Positions 48,446-58,100 of a stretch of DNA of 64,000 bases are shown one piece after another. The notes beneath the pieces are model-generated. The model saw only the letters and a program-made list of their open reading frames with translations. It was not told the DNA's origin and did no database searches. The translations under genes were made by a program, and so were the position numbers. Location of the stretch: positions 2,046,001-2,110,000 of the forward strand of contig NZ_FSRL01000001.1 of the NCBI RefSeq assembly GCF_900142295.1, read 5' to 3'. The stretch is from Vannielia litorea. GTDB lineage: Bacteria > Pseudomonadota > Alphaproteobacteria > Rhodobacterales > Rhodobacteraceae. Position 1 is the first letter of the stretch, and each line of letters opens with the position of its first letter.

Positions 48446-48503
48446 GGACGCGCGCGTTGACATCGGTCGTGGCCGCGTCCATCCCTCCCGAAAGGAGGCC
48501 GCC

Positions 48504-49718
48504 ATGACCCTCACCGCAGATCTCATCCGCAGCACCCATGCGGCCATTGCGCCCGACACCGTGCGCACCCCGCTGGTGCGCGCCGCGCGGCTTTCGCTCA
48601 TGCTCGGGTTCGACCTGTTCCTGAAGCTGGAGAACCTGCAGCACACCAATGCCTTCAAGGCACGCGGCGCGCTGGCCAAGCTGCAGACGCTGAGCGAGGC
48701 CGAGCGCCGGGCCGGGGTGATCGCCTGTTCGGCGGGCAACCATGCCCAGGGCGTGGCCTATCACGCCACCCGGCTGGGCATCCCCTCGGTCATCGTCATG
48801 CCCGAGGGCACACCCTTCAACAAGGTCAAGCGCACCGGCGACTTCGGGGCCGAGGTGGTGCTGCACGGATCGAGCTTCGACGAGAGCGTGCAGTTCACCC
48901 TCGACCTCGCCGCCGAGCGCGGGCTGACCTTCATCCATCCCTTCGACGATCCGGTGGTGGCCGCAGGCCAGGGCACGGTGGCGCTGGAGATGCTGGAGCA
49001 GAACCCCGCGCTCGATACCATCGTGGTGCCGATCGGCGGCGGCGGGCTGATCGCCGGCATGGCGGTGGCCGCCCGCGCCGTGAACCCCGGCATCGAGATC
49101 GTCGGCGCCCAGGCCGAGGCCTTCGACGCGGTGAAGGCCGCCTTCGACGGCGCCGCACCGCAGACCGCGGGCACCACGCTGGCCGAGGGCATCGCCGTCC
49201 GCGCCCCCTCCCCCGCCAACATCGAGATCATCCGGCAGAACGTCGACCGGATCGACATGGCCACCGAGGCCGAGATCGAGGATGCCGTCTTCGACCTGCT
49301 CTCCCACGAGAAACTGGTCGCCGAAGGGGCCGCCGGCGCCGGGCTCGCGGTCATCAAGAAGAACGCGGCGCATTACAGGGGCAAGCAGGTGGGGCTCGTG
49401 GTGTGCGGCGGCAACATCGACAGCCGGATGCTCTCCACCCTCATCCTGCGCGGGCTGGTGCGCGACGGGCGCATCACCCGGCTGATCTTCAAGCTCGACG
49501 ACCGCCCCGGCCAGCTCGCCCGGATCGCCGCGATCATCGGCGAGGCGGGCGCAAACGTGGTCGAAGTGATCCACCAGCGGATGATGCAGTCGGTGGCCTT
49601 GAAGCAGGCCGAGCTGGAGGTGGTGATCGAGGCGCGCGACGCGCAGCACGTCGAGGAGATCACAGCCGCGCTGCGCGACGCAGGTTTTGCCCTGCGGACC
49701 GGGTCGGAGGCCGTCTAG
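48504..49718 (+). CDS. ilvA: Threonine ammonia-lyase with ACT domain
   Basis: A 404-aa PLP enzyme deaminating threonine (or serine) to 2-oxobutanoate and ammonia. The PLP Lys lies in HTNAFKARGALAK (about residue 54), the phosphate cup is SAGNHAQGVA, and a glycine-rich loop is PIGGGGLIAG. A single ACT-like domain (about 325-400, FKLDDRPGQLARIAAII) suggests allosteric control, as in shorter IlvA/TdcB-type enzymes. AAAGGAGG precedes ATG 48504. The symbol is by family; a catabolic role with the adjacent importer is equally possible. Confidence 0.88.
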   Translation: MTLTADLIRSTHAAIAPDTVRTPLVRAARLSLMLGFDLFLKLENLQHTNAFKARGALAKLQTLSEAERRAGVIACSAGNHAQGVAYHATRLGIPSVIVMPEGTPFNKVKRTGDFGAEVVLHGSSFDESVQFTLDLAAERGLTFIHPFDDPVVAAGQGTVALEMLEQNPALDTIVVPIGGGGLIAGMAVAARAVNPGIEIVGAQAEAFDAVKAAFDGAAPQTAGTTLAEGIAVRAPSPANIEIIRQNVDRIDMATEAEIEDAVFDLLSHEKLVAEGAAGAGLAVIKKNAAHYRGKQVGLVVCGGNIDSRMLSTLILRGLVRDGRITRLIFKLDDRPGQLARIAAIIGEAGANVVEVIHQRMMQSVALKQAELEVVIEARDAQHVEEITAALRDAGFALRTGSEAV

Positions 49719-49734
49719 GCCCTGCCGCGGCGCC

Positions 49735-50172
49735 TCAGCCCTTGCCGGTCATCCGCAGGATACGCTGCACCGCCAGCTCGTAGCCCTGCGTACCGCAGCC
49801 CACAATGATGCCATCGGCCCGCAGCGAGATGTAGCTGTGGTGGCGAAAGCTCTCGCGCTTGTGGACGTTGGAGATATGCACCTCCATCACCGGCCCTTCA
49901 AAGGTGTTCAGCGCGTCGAGGATCGCCACGGAAGTGTGGGTATAGGCCCCGGCATTGATGGCGATGCCCAGCCCGTCCTGGCGCGCCTCGTGGATCAGCT
50001 CCACCAGCCCGCCCTCGTGGTTGCTCTGCTCGGCGCGGATCTCCACCTCGCCCGCGACCCTGCGGCAGGCTTCGGTCACGTCATCGAGGGTCTCGTGGCC
50101 GTAGATCTCGGGCTGGCGCTTGCCGAGCAGGTTCAGGTTGGGACCGTTCAGGATGTAGATGCGCTGTGCCAT
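49735..50172 (-). CDS. aroQ: Type II 3-dehydroquinate dehydratase
   Basis: A 145-aa dodecameric shikimate-pathway enzyme converting 3-dehydroquinate to 3-dehydroshikimate. Motifs: [17 protein letters not shown] (lid loop with catalytic Tyr), [12 protein letters not shown], and [10 protein letters not shown] with the active His. ATG 50172 has GGAGGAATT upstream. It follows the T6SS kinase gene by 91 bp in the same direction. Its tail faces the threonine ammonia-lyase stop across 16 bp. Confidence 0.96.
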   Translation of the reverse strand: MAQRIYILNGPNLNLLGKRQPEIYGHETLDDVTEACRRVAGEVEIRAEQSNHEGGLVELIHEARQDGLGIAINAGAYTHTSVAILDALNTFEGPVMEVHISNVHKRESFRHHSYISLRADGIIVGCGTQGYELAVQRILRMTGKG

Positions 50173-50263
50173 GAATTCCTCCGCCTTGCAGGCCACCTTC
50201 TCCCCTTCCGCGCGGGCAAGATCAAGCCCGCGCGTCCAAGGTCACCGCGCCCGTGCAGCGCCC

Positions 50264-52684
50264 CTATTGCGCGTCGTCGAAGCGGAAGTAGCCCAGCGCG
50301 GCGGAGGCAGAATTCTCCTCCTCGGTGCCACGCTGCCGGATCTCGGCCTGGATGATCGGCATCAGCGAGGCCGTCGGCGTGCCCGCCTGGGTATCGGCGC
50401 TGCCGATCCGGTTGTTGCTGGCGATGGCCAGCATCAGGTAGGGCACGATCTCGCGGTCGTCCGCGCCCTGGGGCCGGAGCGCCAGCGCGAAGGTCGCCGT
50501 GCCATCCTCCTGCGGCTTGAGCCGCGAGGTGAGGTTGTAGGCGCCGCCCTGGCTGTCGATCAGGAAGAGCGTGATGGTGCGGCCGTCGATCAGGTCGATG
50601 GTGCCGCGGATCGGGTCGCCGGCCTTCAGCACGTCGCGGTCGAGCTTGAGCGCGGGCGCGCGGGCCTCGGAGCGGGTCAGGTTCTTGACGAAGGTCACCA
50701 CCGAGCACTGGCTCTCGTCGACCAGCCGCACGCCGATCTTGGGCTCGGTGCCGAACTCGTCGCGGAACTGGGTCAGCAGCTCCCAGAACGGATCGACCGA
50801 CGTGGCATAGCCCTCGATCTCGAAGTCGTCGGGCACCGCCGAGCGGATGCCGACATGCACGCAGAGCGGGGTCGAGTAGCTGTTCACCCAGGCGATCATC
50901 CGGCCGATGGTGCCAAAGTCGATCTGGCCGTCGGTGTTGGGGGTGGATGTCGCCGAGCCGTCGGCGATCACCGTGCCCTCTGTCGGGTCGAGCGTGCCGT
51001 CCACCGGCCCGATCTCGCCCCCGGCCAGCCGGTCGGGCGTTTCAGGTGTTTCCGGGGTTTCGGGCGTCTCGGGTGTCTCCGGGGTTTCGGGGGTCTCGGG
51101 CGTCTCCGGCGTCTCGGGCGTTTCCGGCGTCTCGGGCGTCTCGGGGGTTTCCGGGGTCTCGGGCGTCTCGGGGGTTTCCGGCGTTTCCGGGGTTTCGGGC
51201 GTCTCCGGAGTTTCCGGATCGGTCTGGTTGGTCGCGGTCTGCTCCGTCTCACAGGGATCATTCGCGTTGCCGTTCTCGTCGAACGTCACCGTGCCAGTGC
51301 ACTCCGGATCGGTCTGCGTCGTGGTGCCATCGGGGTTCGGGACCTCGGGGCCATCCTGGCCGTTCGGCCCGAAGCCCGGAATGAACCCGCCAAAATAGGC
51401 CCCTGCCCCGCCGCCGCCCACCAGCACGAGGGCCAGCATGGCGGCGATCAGGCCGCCCTTGCCGCCCTTCCGGGCGGGCTGGGGCGGCGGCACCGTGGCG
51501 CTCGGCGGCAGCGTGCTGCCAGCGCCGGTGCGCTGCGGCGGCACCGACCCGGGGAACGGGCTGTCCATCGCATCGCCCTGCGGCGGCACCGACTGCTGCG
51601 GCGGCGTGGTAAAGCCGTATTGCGGCGGCTGCGAGATCACCGTGGCCCCGGGATAGGGCGGCTGCGACTGCTGCGGCGGAATGCTCTGCGGCGGGTGCGA
51701 ATACTGCTGCGGCGGCACCGATTGCTGCGGCGGCATCGAGGTCTGCACGCCGGGCACCGGCGCGGGCGCCATGGCGCCACCGGCCCCCAGCATGCCCGGA
51801 TTGTCGATGAACTGGAGCACCCTGGCCATGCTCTCGGGCCGGTTGGCCGGATCGGGCTGGAGCATCATCTCCAGCAGCGGGCGCAGCTCGTCATGCACGC
51901 CCGACAGGTCGGGCACGTCCATCCGCCGCTCGACCGCCTCGGCCGGGCTGTCGCCCATGTCGATCGGCTCGCCCCGGCAGGCGGCAGCGGCCACCAGCGC
52001 GAGGCTGTAGATGTCGGAGCGCCCGTCGATCACGCCCTTGAAGCGGCCAAGCTGCTCGGGGCTGACATAGCCGTACTTGCCGGCAAACTGCCCGCCCAGC
52101 AGCGTGCCGCCGCCGAAGTTGGCCGACTTGGCGATGCCGAAGTCGATGATCTTGGTGTGGCTGATGAGCCCGTCCTGGATGACCACGTTGTCGGGGCTCA
52201 GGTCGCGGTGCACCACGCCGAGGTCATGGGCCTTCTGCAAGCCGCTCGCCACCCGGCGCATCATGGTCTTCACGTCCTCGAGCGGCATCTTGCCCTCGGA
52301 GGCGTAGTAGTCGGCGAGCGAGGCGCCCTCCACGAACTCCATCACCAGGCAGGCGCGCTGGATGCCCGGATCGACCGTGAACAGCATGTAGCGCACGATC
52401 GCGTCGTGGTGCAGCCGGCCCAGAACCGTGGCTTCCTTCTGGAACAGGCTCAGGATCTTCTCGTCATGGGCCAGCGCGGCGAGCACGATCTTGATCGCCA
52501 CCGGCTCCTCGGTGTGGATGTTGAACCCGCGATAGACCTCGCCCATGCCGCCGGTGGCGATGTGCTCGGTGATCTCGAAGGTGCCCATGATCTGCGTGCC
52601 GATGGCCACGCCGGTCGGGGCCGCCGTGCTGATGACAGTCTTCTGGCTGTCCTTCTTGCCGTTGTCCTGCTCGTCGCTGGCCAT
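50264..52684 (-). CDS. ppkA: T6SS-associated Ser/Thr protein kinase (PpkA-type)
   Basis: An 806-aa transmembrane eukaryotic-like kinase. The kinase domain (about 30-295) has ATGGMGEVYRGF, VAIKIV, HRDLSPDNV and DFGIAKS, all catalytic residues present. A Pro/Gln-rich linker follows, then one transmembrane helix (LIAAMLALVLVGGGGAGAYFGGF, about 410-435), a periplasmic stalk of 20 Pro-Glu-Thr units (about 490-549) and a ~240-residue periplasmic sensor-like domain. In Pseudomonas, PpkA phosphorylates Fha1 to switch the secretion system on; no FHA protein is in this window. The gene follows the PP2C phosphatase by 6 bp. Confidence 0.85.
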   Translation of the reverse strand: MASDEQDNGKKDSQKTVISTAAPTGVAIGTQIMGTFEITEHIATGGMGEVYRGFNIHTEEPVAIKIVLAALAHDEKILSLFQKEATVLGRLHHDAIVRYMLFTVDPGIQRACLVMEFVEGASLADYYASEGKMPLEDVKTMMRRVASGLQKAHDLGVVHRDLSPDNVVIQDGLISHTKIIDFGIAKSANFGGGTLLGGQFAGKYGYVSPEQLGRFKGVIDGRSDIYSLALVAAAACRGEPIDMGDSPAEAVERRMDVPDLSGVHDELRPLLEMMLQPDPANRPESMARVLQFIDNPGMLGAGGAMAPAPVPGVQTSMPPQQSVPPQQYSHPPQSIPPQQSQPPYPGATVISQPPQYGFTTPPQQSVPPQGDAMDSPFPGSVPPQRTGAGSTLPPSATVPPPQPARKGGKGGLIAAMLALVLVGGGGAGAYFGGFIPGFGPNGQDGPEVPNPDGTTTQTDPECTGTVTFDENGNANDPCETEQTATNQTDPETPETPETPETPETPETPETPETPETPETPETPETPETPETPETPETPETPETPETPETPDRLAGGEIGPVDGTLDPTEGTVIADGSATSTPNTDGQIDFGTIGRMIAWVNSYSTPLCVHVGIRSAVPDDFEIEGYATSVDPFWELLTQFRDEFGTEPKIGVRLVDESQCSVVTFVKNLTRSEARAPALKLDRDVLKAGDPIRGTIDLIDGRTITLFLIDSQGGAYNLTSRLKPQEDGTATFALALRPQGADDREIVPYLMLAIASNNRIGSADTQAGTPTASLMPIIQAEIRQRGTEEENSASAALGYFRFDDAQ
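51038..51217 (-). repeat. Twenty 9-bp units encoding (Pro-Glu-Thr)20
   Basis: Twenty uninterrupted 9-bp units, each coding Pro-Glu-Thr, lie in the kinase gene. Units differ at synonymous third positions (for example CCGGAAACG versus CCCGAGACG), so the repeat is old and held at protein level rather than a fresh slippage product. Confidence 0.93.
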
Positions 52685-52690
52685 GGGGCC

Positions 52691-53470
52691 TTACATCCCT
52701 TCTTGCGGAAGATCGAAGATCGCCGTCATCGGCGTGACCTCGGTCTTGTCGAAGGCCCGCACCACGACGACGGTGGTATTGTCGGTCGCGCCGCGTTGCA
52801 AGGTCAGGTCGAGAAGCATGTCACAGGCTTTCTGCGGCTGATGCTTCCGTGCAATTTCAAGGATTTCATGATCCTCCACATGGGCGGTCAGCCCGTCGGA
52901 ACAGAGGATGAAGGTGTCGCGGTTCCGCAGGGTACCATACTTGTGGTCGAGGTGCACATCGGGATGCACGCCGATGGCGCGGGTGATGACGTTCTTGCGC
53001 GGCCAGTTGGCGGCCTCCTCGGAGGTGATCGCGCCCCGGTCGAGCAACTCGTTGGCCTCGGTGTGGTCGCGGCTGAGCTGGGTCAGCTGCCCGTCGCGGA
53101 TCAGGTAGACCCGGCTGTCGCCCGACCAGACGCAGGCAAAGTGCTGCTCGAAGACCAGGAGCGACACGACGGTGGAGCCGATGGTGGCGCCCTGGGTCAT
53201 CGCGTGCTGCTGGATCTGGTGATTGGCGCGGGTGATCCGCTCCACGAAGCGGGCCTGAAGATCGGGCGCCGAGGTGGCGCGTCCCACGGTGGCCAGATGC
53301 TGCACGATCACGCCGGAGGCGAAATCGCCGCCGTGGTGCCCGCCCATCCCGTCGGCCACCACCCACATGCCCCCGTCGGGGTAGGTGTAGAGGTTGTCCT
53401 CGTTGTGGTCGCGGGCATAGCCGGTATGGCTGATTTCCCCGGTCTCGAACCTGAACTGCTTTGCATTCAT
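52691..53470 (-). CDS. pppA: PP2C-type Ser/Thr phosphatase (PppA/Stp1-like)
   Basis: A 259-aa metal-dependent phosphatase. Metal motifs: ARDHNEDNLY, VVADGMGGHHGGDFAS, CVWSGDSRVYLIRDG, ILCSDGLTAHV and TDNTTVVVV. This is a complete PP2C core without extra domains. Directly upstream of the kinase in the T6SS operon, it should reverse kinase-driven phosphorylation and turn secretion off, as PppA does in Pseudomonas. The spacing of 6 bp to the kinase implies a common message. Confidence 0.92.
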   Translation of the reverse strand: MNAKQFRFETGEISHTGYARDHNEDNLYTYPDGGMWVVADGMGGHHGGDFASGVIVQHLATVGRATSAPDLQARFVERITRANHQIQQHAMTQGATIGSTVVSLLVFEQHFACVWSGDSRVYLIRDGQLTQLSRDHTEANELLDRGAITSEEAANWPRKNVITRAIGVHPDVHLDHKYGTLRNRDTFILCSDGLTAHVEDHEILEIARKHQPQKACDMLLDLTLQRGATDNTTVVVVRAFDKTEVTPMTAIFDLPQEGM

Positions 53471-53544
53471 GGCATCGTTGCCCCGTTCCCGGGCCCCTCG
53501 CGAGTGGCGGCGTTTGCCAAGTTTCCGTTACGGTTCGTCAACGG

Positions 53545-55173
53545 TCAATCCTTCCCGCGGCCGCGAAGGGAGAAGAGCCCCCGCAAACCGGATTTCTTTC
53601 GGCCAAGCCCCTCGCCGTCATGTCCCAGGCCGCCGCCCGCGCCAAAGGGGCTGTCCTCGCCCTCGGCCTGCGGTGCCTCCTCCCCGATCTCCTCTGCCGC
53701 ACGCGGCTCCGAGGCCTCCGGCGCGGAGGCCTCCGGCGCACCGGGCGCGGGCTCGTCCTCCTCGTCCGGCAGGTCGCCCTCGATCGGAAAATCCTCGTCG
53801 TCAACCATCGATACGTCGATCACCGGCCCGCTGGGGATCTGCGCCTCTGCCGCAAGGGCGGGCAGATCGGGCTCATCGCCCTCGATCTCGAAGTCCGAGT
53901 CGTCGACCATCGACACATCGACGATGGCCTCGCTCCTGGCAGGAACCGGCTCCTCGGCGGGCGCCGAATCCTGCGCCCCTGCCCGCAGCGAGTGCGGCAT
54001 CGGCGGAAAGGCCTCGCCCTCCTGAGCCTGCTCCTCGGCCTCCTCGGGCGCCTCTGGCGCGGGCGCTTCGCTCAGGCTGGCATAGATGTCGTCGCCGGGC
54101 TTGTCCTCGCCCAGGCCGTAGGGCTCGGGCCCGGCATCGAAGATGTCTTCCGGGATCTCCTCCTCCGCCGCCTCGGGCTCTGCCTCCGGCTCCGGCTCCG
54201 GCGCGGGGGCTTTCGACGACCCCGCATCGGGAAAGTCCCAGTCGTCGCGCGGCGCGTCGAAGGGGCTCTCGGCCTCGTCGCCGGTGATCGCCTCGGTCCA
54301 GCCGGCATCGTCCACCGCGTCGGAGGGCGTGGCCCAGGCCAGTTCGTCGCTCGGGGCAGACGCGCCCCAGGCGGCGGCGGCCTCGGCCTCCTCGGCATCC
54401 CCGATCAGGTCGCGCGGCGGCACGGTTGTCTCGCGCGGGCGGGTGGCGGCGGCCCCTGCCCCGGCCCCTGCGGCACGCGCCCGGCTCGGCGCGGCGGCGG
54501 GCTGCTGCACCCGCGCGGGCGGGCCGAAGCCGCGCAGCATCGCCATGAAGCCCGCCACGTCGGGCATGCCCTCCAGCGCGATCATCCCCGGCCCGACATG
54601 ATCGTTGCCGCCGGTCCACCAGTAGCTGCGCCCGAAGGCGGCGAGCTGGTGATCGTGGTCGCGCACATCGGCCAGCATCTGCCCCAGCCCATGCTCGCCA
54701 TAGGCAAAGAAGGCGTTGCGCCGATCCTCCCCCAGCGCACAGGCGGCGGCATTGGGCTCGGGCAACGCCGAAAGGAACCCGTCCACATCACCGTCGAAAT
54801 GGCCCGACTTGGCCGCGAGCAGCGCCCGCTCCAGCAGGCCGTACCAATCTTCCATCGGGTCGGAGAGCGGTGGCACCGGATGGGCATGCCCCATCCCCGA
54901 GAGCACCAGCGTCAGCGGAAACTGCCGCCCGACCCGGTCGAGCGAGGCGGTGAGCGCGCCGGCCAGCGGATGGCCGAACACCCCCGGCCCGATCCAGAAC
55001 CGCCAGACCGGGCTCGCCTCGTAGACCGGGCCCCACTCGCCGCCGAGATGGTGCTTGGCCCCGCCCATCACCTTCTCGAGCCAGGCCTCCCAGAACGACA
55101 ACACCTCGGGCGGCAGCGCCCGGGTGATGAAGTCGCCCTTTGCAGGCAGTTTTCCGAAGAGGCCGAGGGGCAT
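53545..55173 (-). CDS. tagF: TagF T6SS accessory protein with long acidic tail
   Basis: A 542-aa protein whose first ~225 residues are a TagF domain (LFGKLPAKGDFITRALP, ASPVWRFWIGPGVFG). TagF is a post-translational repressor acting with the PpkA/PppA/Fha switch. The remaining ~315 residues are acidic, Ala/Glu/Asp/Pro-rich and probably disordered. They contain a duplicated motif DVSMVDDxDFxIEGDxPD (near 53876-53924 and 53774-53823). Ser in that motif could be a kinase target (inference). In other species TagF is often just the N-terminal domain or fused to PppA. Confidence 0.83.
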   Translation of the reverse strand: MPLGLFGKLPAKGDFITRALPPEVLSFWEAWLEKVMGGAKHHLGGEWGPVYEASPVWRFWIGPGVFGHPLAGALTASLDRVGRQFPLTLVLSGMGHAHPVPPLSDPMEDWYGLLERALLAAKSGHFDGDVDGFLSALPEPNAAACALGEDRRNAFFAYGEHGLGQMLADVRDHDHQLAAFGRSYWWTGGNDHVGPGMIALEGMPDVAGFMAMLRGFGPPARVQQPAAAPSRARAAGAGAGAAATRPRETTVPPRDLIGDAEEAEAAAAWGASAPSDELAWATPSDAVDDAGWTEAITGDEAESPFDAPRDDWDFPDAGSSKAPAPEPEPEAEPEAAEEEIPEDIFDAGPEPYGLGEDKPGDDIYASLSEAPAPEAPEEAEEQAQEGEAFPPMPHSLRAGAQDSAPAEEPVPARSEAIVDVSMVDDSDFEIEGDEPDLPALAAEAQIPSGPVIDVSMVDDEDFPIEGDLPDEEDEPAPGAPEASAPEASEPRAAEEIGEEAPQAEGEDSPFGAGGGLGHDGEGLGRKKSGLRGLFSLRGRGKD

Positions 55174-55194
55174 GATGCGGTCAGTGGCCTCCGC

Positions 55195-58100
55195 TCACAG
55201 CCCGGTCGGGCATTTGAACTCGGTGAGCTCGGACATGAAGAAGGGGTTCACGTCGGTCGCCAACGTCATCTTGTAGGCAATGTGCCGCCCGTCGATGGTG
55301 TAGCGCACCGCGATCACGTTGCCCGAGACCTTGGGCCGCCCGGCGTCGAGGAACTTCAGGAAGGCCCAGGGGCCGCCCTCGCTCATGTTCGACTTGCGGC
55401 CGCGCATGTCTGGCGTGAAGACCAGCTCCACATTGGTGCCCGCGAGGCTGCCGGGCCAGCTCACGTTGGCCGGCGTGTTGCCCTTGCGCCGGGTCAGCAC
55501 GACCTGCCCGTTGATGGTGAGCTGCGCCGTCTCCACCGCGCCGTGCAGCGAGGTCGGTACGATCTCCATGTCGATCTGCGGAATGCCGCCCCCGGTCGGG
55601 AAGAAGGCATCGCGGATCGCCGCCGCCCGCTCGAACTGCTTGAGCGTCGAGGTCGAGAGCTTGCCGGCGAGCGGGCCGCTGTCCTTCCAGGTCCAGGTGG
55701 TGCCGTTGATGTCGGCGAACTGGCTGAGGTTCTCGAGGAAGAACCGGTCCATCACCCCCTGCGGCGCGAAGAGCTTGGCAAAATCGACAAGCCCCACATC
55801 GCGGGCCGAGGCCTTGGAGAAGGGAAACTTGCTGTCGATCACCGCCTGGCAGACCTGGGTCACCTGCTGGTTCAGAAGCTCGTTGAGCCGCGCCACCGAG
55901 GTGTTTGCCGCGTCGCCCTCGAAGTCGTCCACCGCCTCCTGGATCATCCGCTCCATCGGCTTGGGCAGGCGCGAGCTGGCCTGCTTCAGCGCGCCGAGCT
56001 TTGCCGGCATCTCGCGGTCGGCCACCTCGGGAAAGTCCACGGCGGTGATCAGCGTGCGTTGCATGTCGCCCAGCGTCTGGATCAGGAAGTCGATCCGGCG
56101 CTGCGGCGGGTCGCCCACCACGAGGTCGTGCCAGTCGGCATAATAGGCCTCGATCTCGGCGCCCGGCAGCCGGGTGATCCCGCCGCCGCTGCCCCCGGTG
56201 CCGCCGGCCCGCTCCTGGCTCTTGCGAAACACCACGTCGAGCCCGATCCGGGCGAGGCCGTTCTGGCGGCTGATGAAGATCTGACCGGCGCGCCGCGCCA
56301 CCTCGCCGCCCACGTCCCCGGCGGCATCGGTCACCGCGTCGCCGTCCAGCCCGGCCGGAGGCTCGTCGCCGCCCTTGTTGTATTCCGCCGTCAGCGAGGT
56401 CTCTTCCATGATCTCCTGCGTCAGCAGCAGGATCGGCGAGGTGCGCGGGGCCGAGGCCGCCGCCAGCGCCTGGTAGGAGGGCCGGTCGGCGCTCATCGGG
56501 CGCAGCTTGACCTGCGCCAGCACCCTGTCCCACTCCTCGATCCAGTCGTTGGTGTAGCGCTTCAGAAGCACCGGCCCCAGGCCGCTGATCTGGTCCTCGA
56601 TCTGCGCCTCGGCGGCGTATTCGCCCATCACCCACTGGTCCGACAGCAGGTTCTCGGCGATCTGGCTGAGCTGCGGCAGGAAGAACTCGTGAAAGCCCGC
56701 GTAGGTGTAGAGCGGCGAGATCACCAGGTCTTCCAGCGCCCGCCCGTCCACGCTTTCGAACACCAGCTCCGAGTCCCGCCCGGCCCGGCCGGCGATGGAG
56801 AAGGGCTCGATGCCGGAAAACTCGGCGGTGGCCAGCAGGAGCGAATAGGCCTGGTCCTCGATGTTCATCCGCGCCAGCAACCGCTCGCCCTGGTCGATCA
56901 GCGCGCCGTTCAGCTCGAAGCTGGGCTGCTGCGCCGCGTCCAGCTCCAGCATCGCCACCAGATGCGCCTCCAGCGCGGCGCGGGTCTCGGGGTTGGTGCC
57001 GGCATAGGTGTTGCGCCGCCAGTCGTCGCGGAAGTAGCCGATCACCAGCTCGTCGTCGCTCTGCGGGGCGAGGTTGCCCAGCAGCTTGTAGACCTTCAGC
57101 GTGCGGTAGACCGCCAGCACCTCGCCGGTGCGGATGAAGTTCTCGAGCTGCTGCTCGAGTTGCAGGATCAGGCGCGAGCGGAACATCCGCTCCAGCGCCT
57201 GCCGGTAGGTGACTGTGGCCGCCGAGCGCACCGAGCCGCGCTGGCTCAGCCCGAACTGCTCGGTGATCGGCGCGTCGGTGTTGGTGTCGGCATAGCCCAT
57301 CGGCATGTTGCGCAGCATCTCGAGGTGCGGCAGCACCTGCAGCAGGTCGATGTCCTCCACCTTGCCCGAGGTGATCTCGTCCTGCGCGGCCAGCTCGTAA
57401 TCGGCGATGGCGGCCTCGGCGGTGTTGATGAGCTGGCGGTTCTTGTAGAACGACAGGCCCCAGAGCCCGAGCATCCCCATGGTGGCCAGCACGATCAAGG
57501 TGATCGTGGAATAGCGCCAGATCGCGGCCCGGCGCACCGCCTTCTTGTCGGTGCTCACCCAGCCCGCCTCGGCGAAGATCACCTTCTTCAGCAGGTCATG
57601 GAGAAAGAAGCTCTTGGCCTTGCCCGAGAGCTGGCCCTGCGCCTGCATGCCGCCGAAGTTGCGCTGCATCGCGCCCAGCACCTGGTCGATCGGCGTGCCT
57701 TCCTGGGTGCCGGAGGTAAAGTAGAAGCCGCGCAGGTTGGCCGCCACCTTGTAGCGGGTATGGCCGAAGACCCCGCGCATGAAGTCGCCCAGCTTGTCGC
57801 GTAGCATGGCGACCTGGCCGGGGAAGGAGAAGATGGCGATGCGGTTGATCCCGTCGGGCTCTTCCTGCAGCCGGTCGGTGACCTCCTCCGAAAGCCGGTT
57901 CACCAGCGCCTTGTACTCCTCGTCGAAGCGCTCGACGGTCTGCTCCTTCTTGCTGTCGGTCTGGAAGGTGTGGCCCCACACCTTCTGCCGCCGCGACTGG
58001 CTGAACGAGCCGAAGAACTCCATGAACCCGCTGATGAGATCCGCCTTGGTGAACATCACGTAGACGGGGAAATCGACCTTCAGCTCGTCGTTGATCTCGT

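Noticed and set aside
51038..51217. CRISPR-like or satellite array
   Set aside because: Units are 9 bp with no spacers and keep the Pro-Glu-Thr reading through the kinase gene.
53461..57804. Giant plus-strand open frame of 1447 codons (and similar ones at 50159-54025 and 58893-61922)
   Set aside because: They are antisense to well-supported T6SS genes, lack ribosome sites and domains, and reflect scarcity of stop codons in high-GC DNA.
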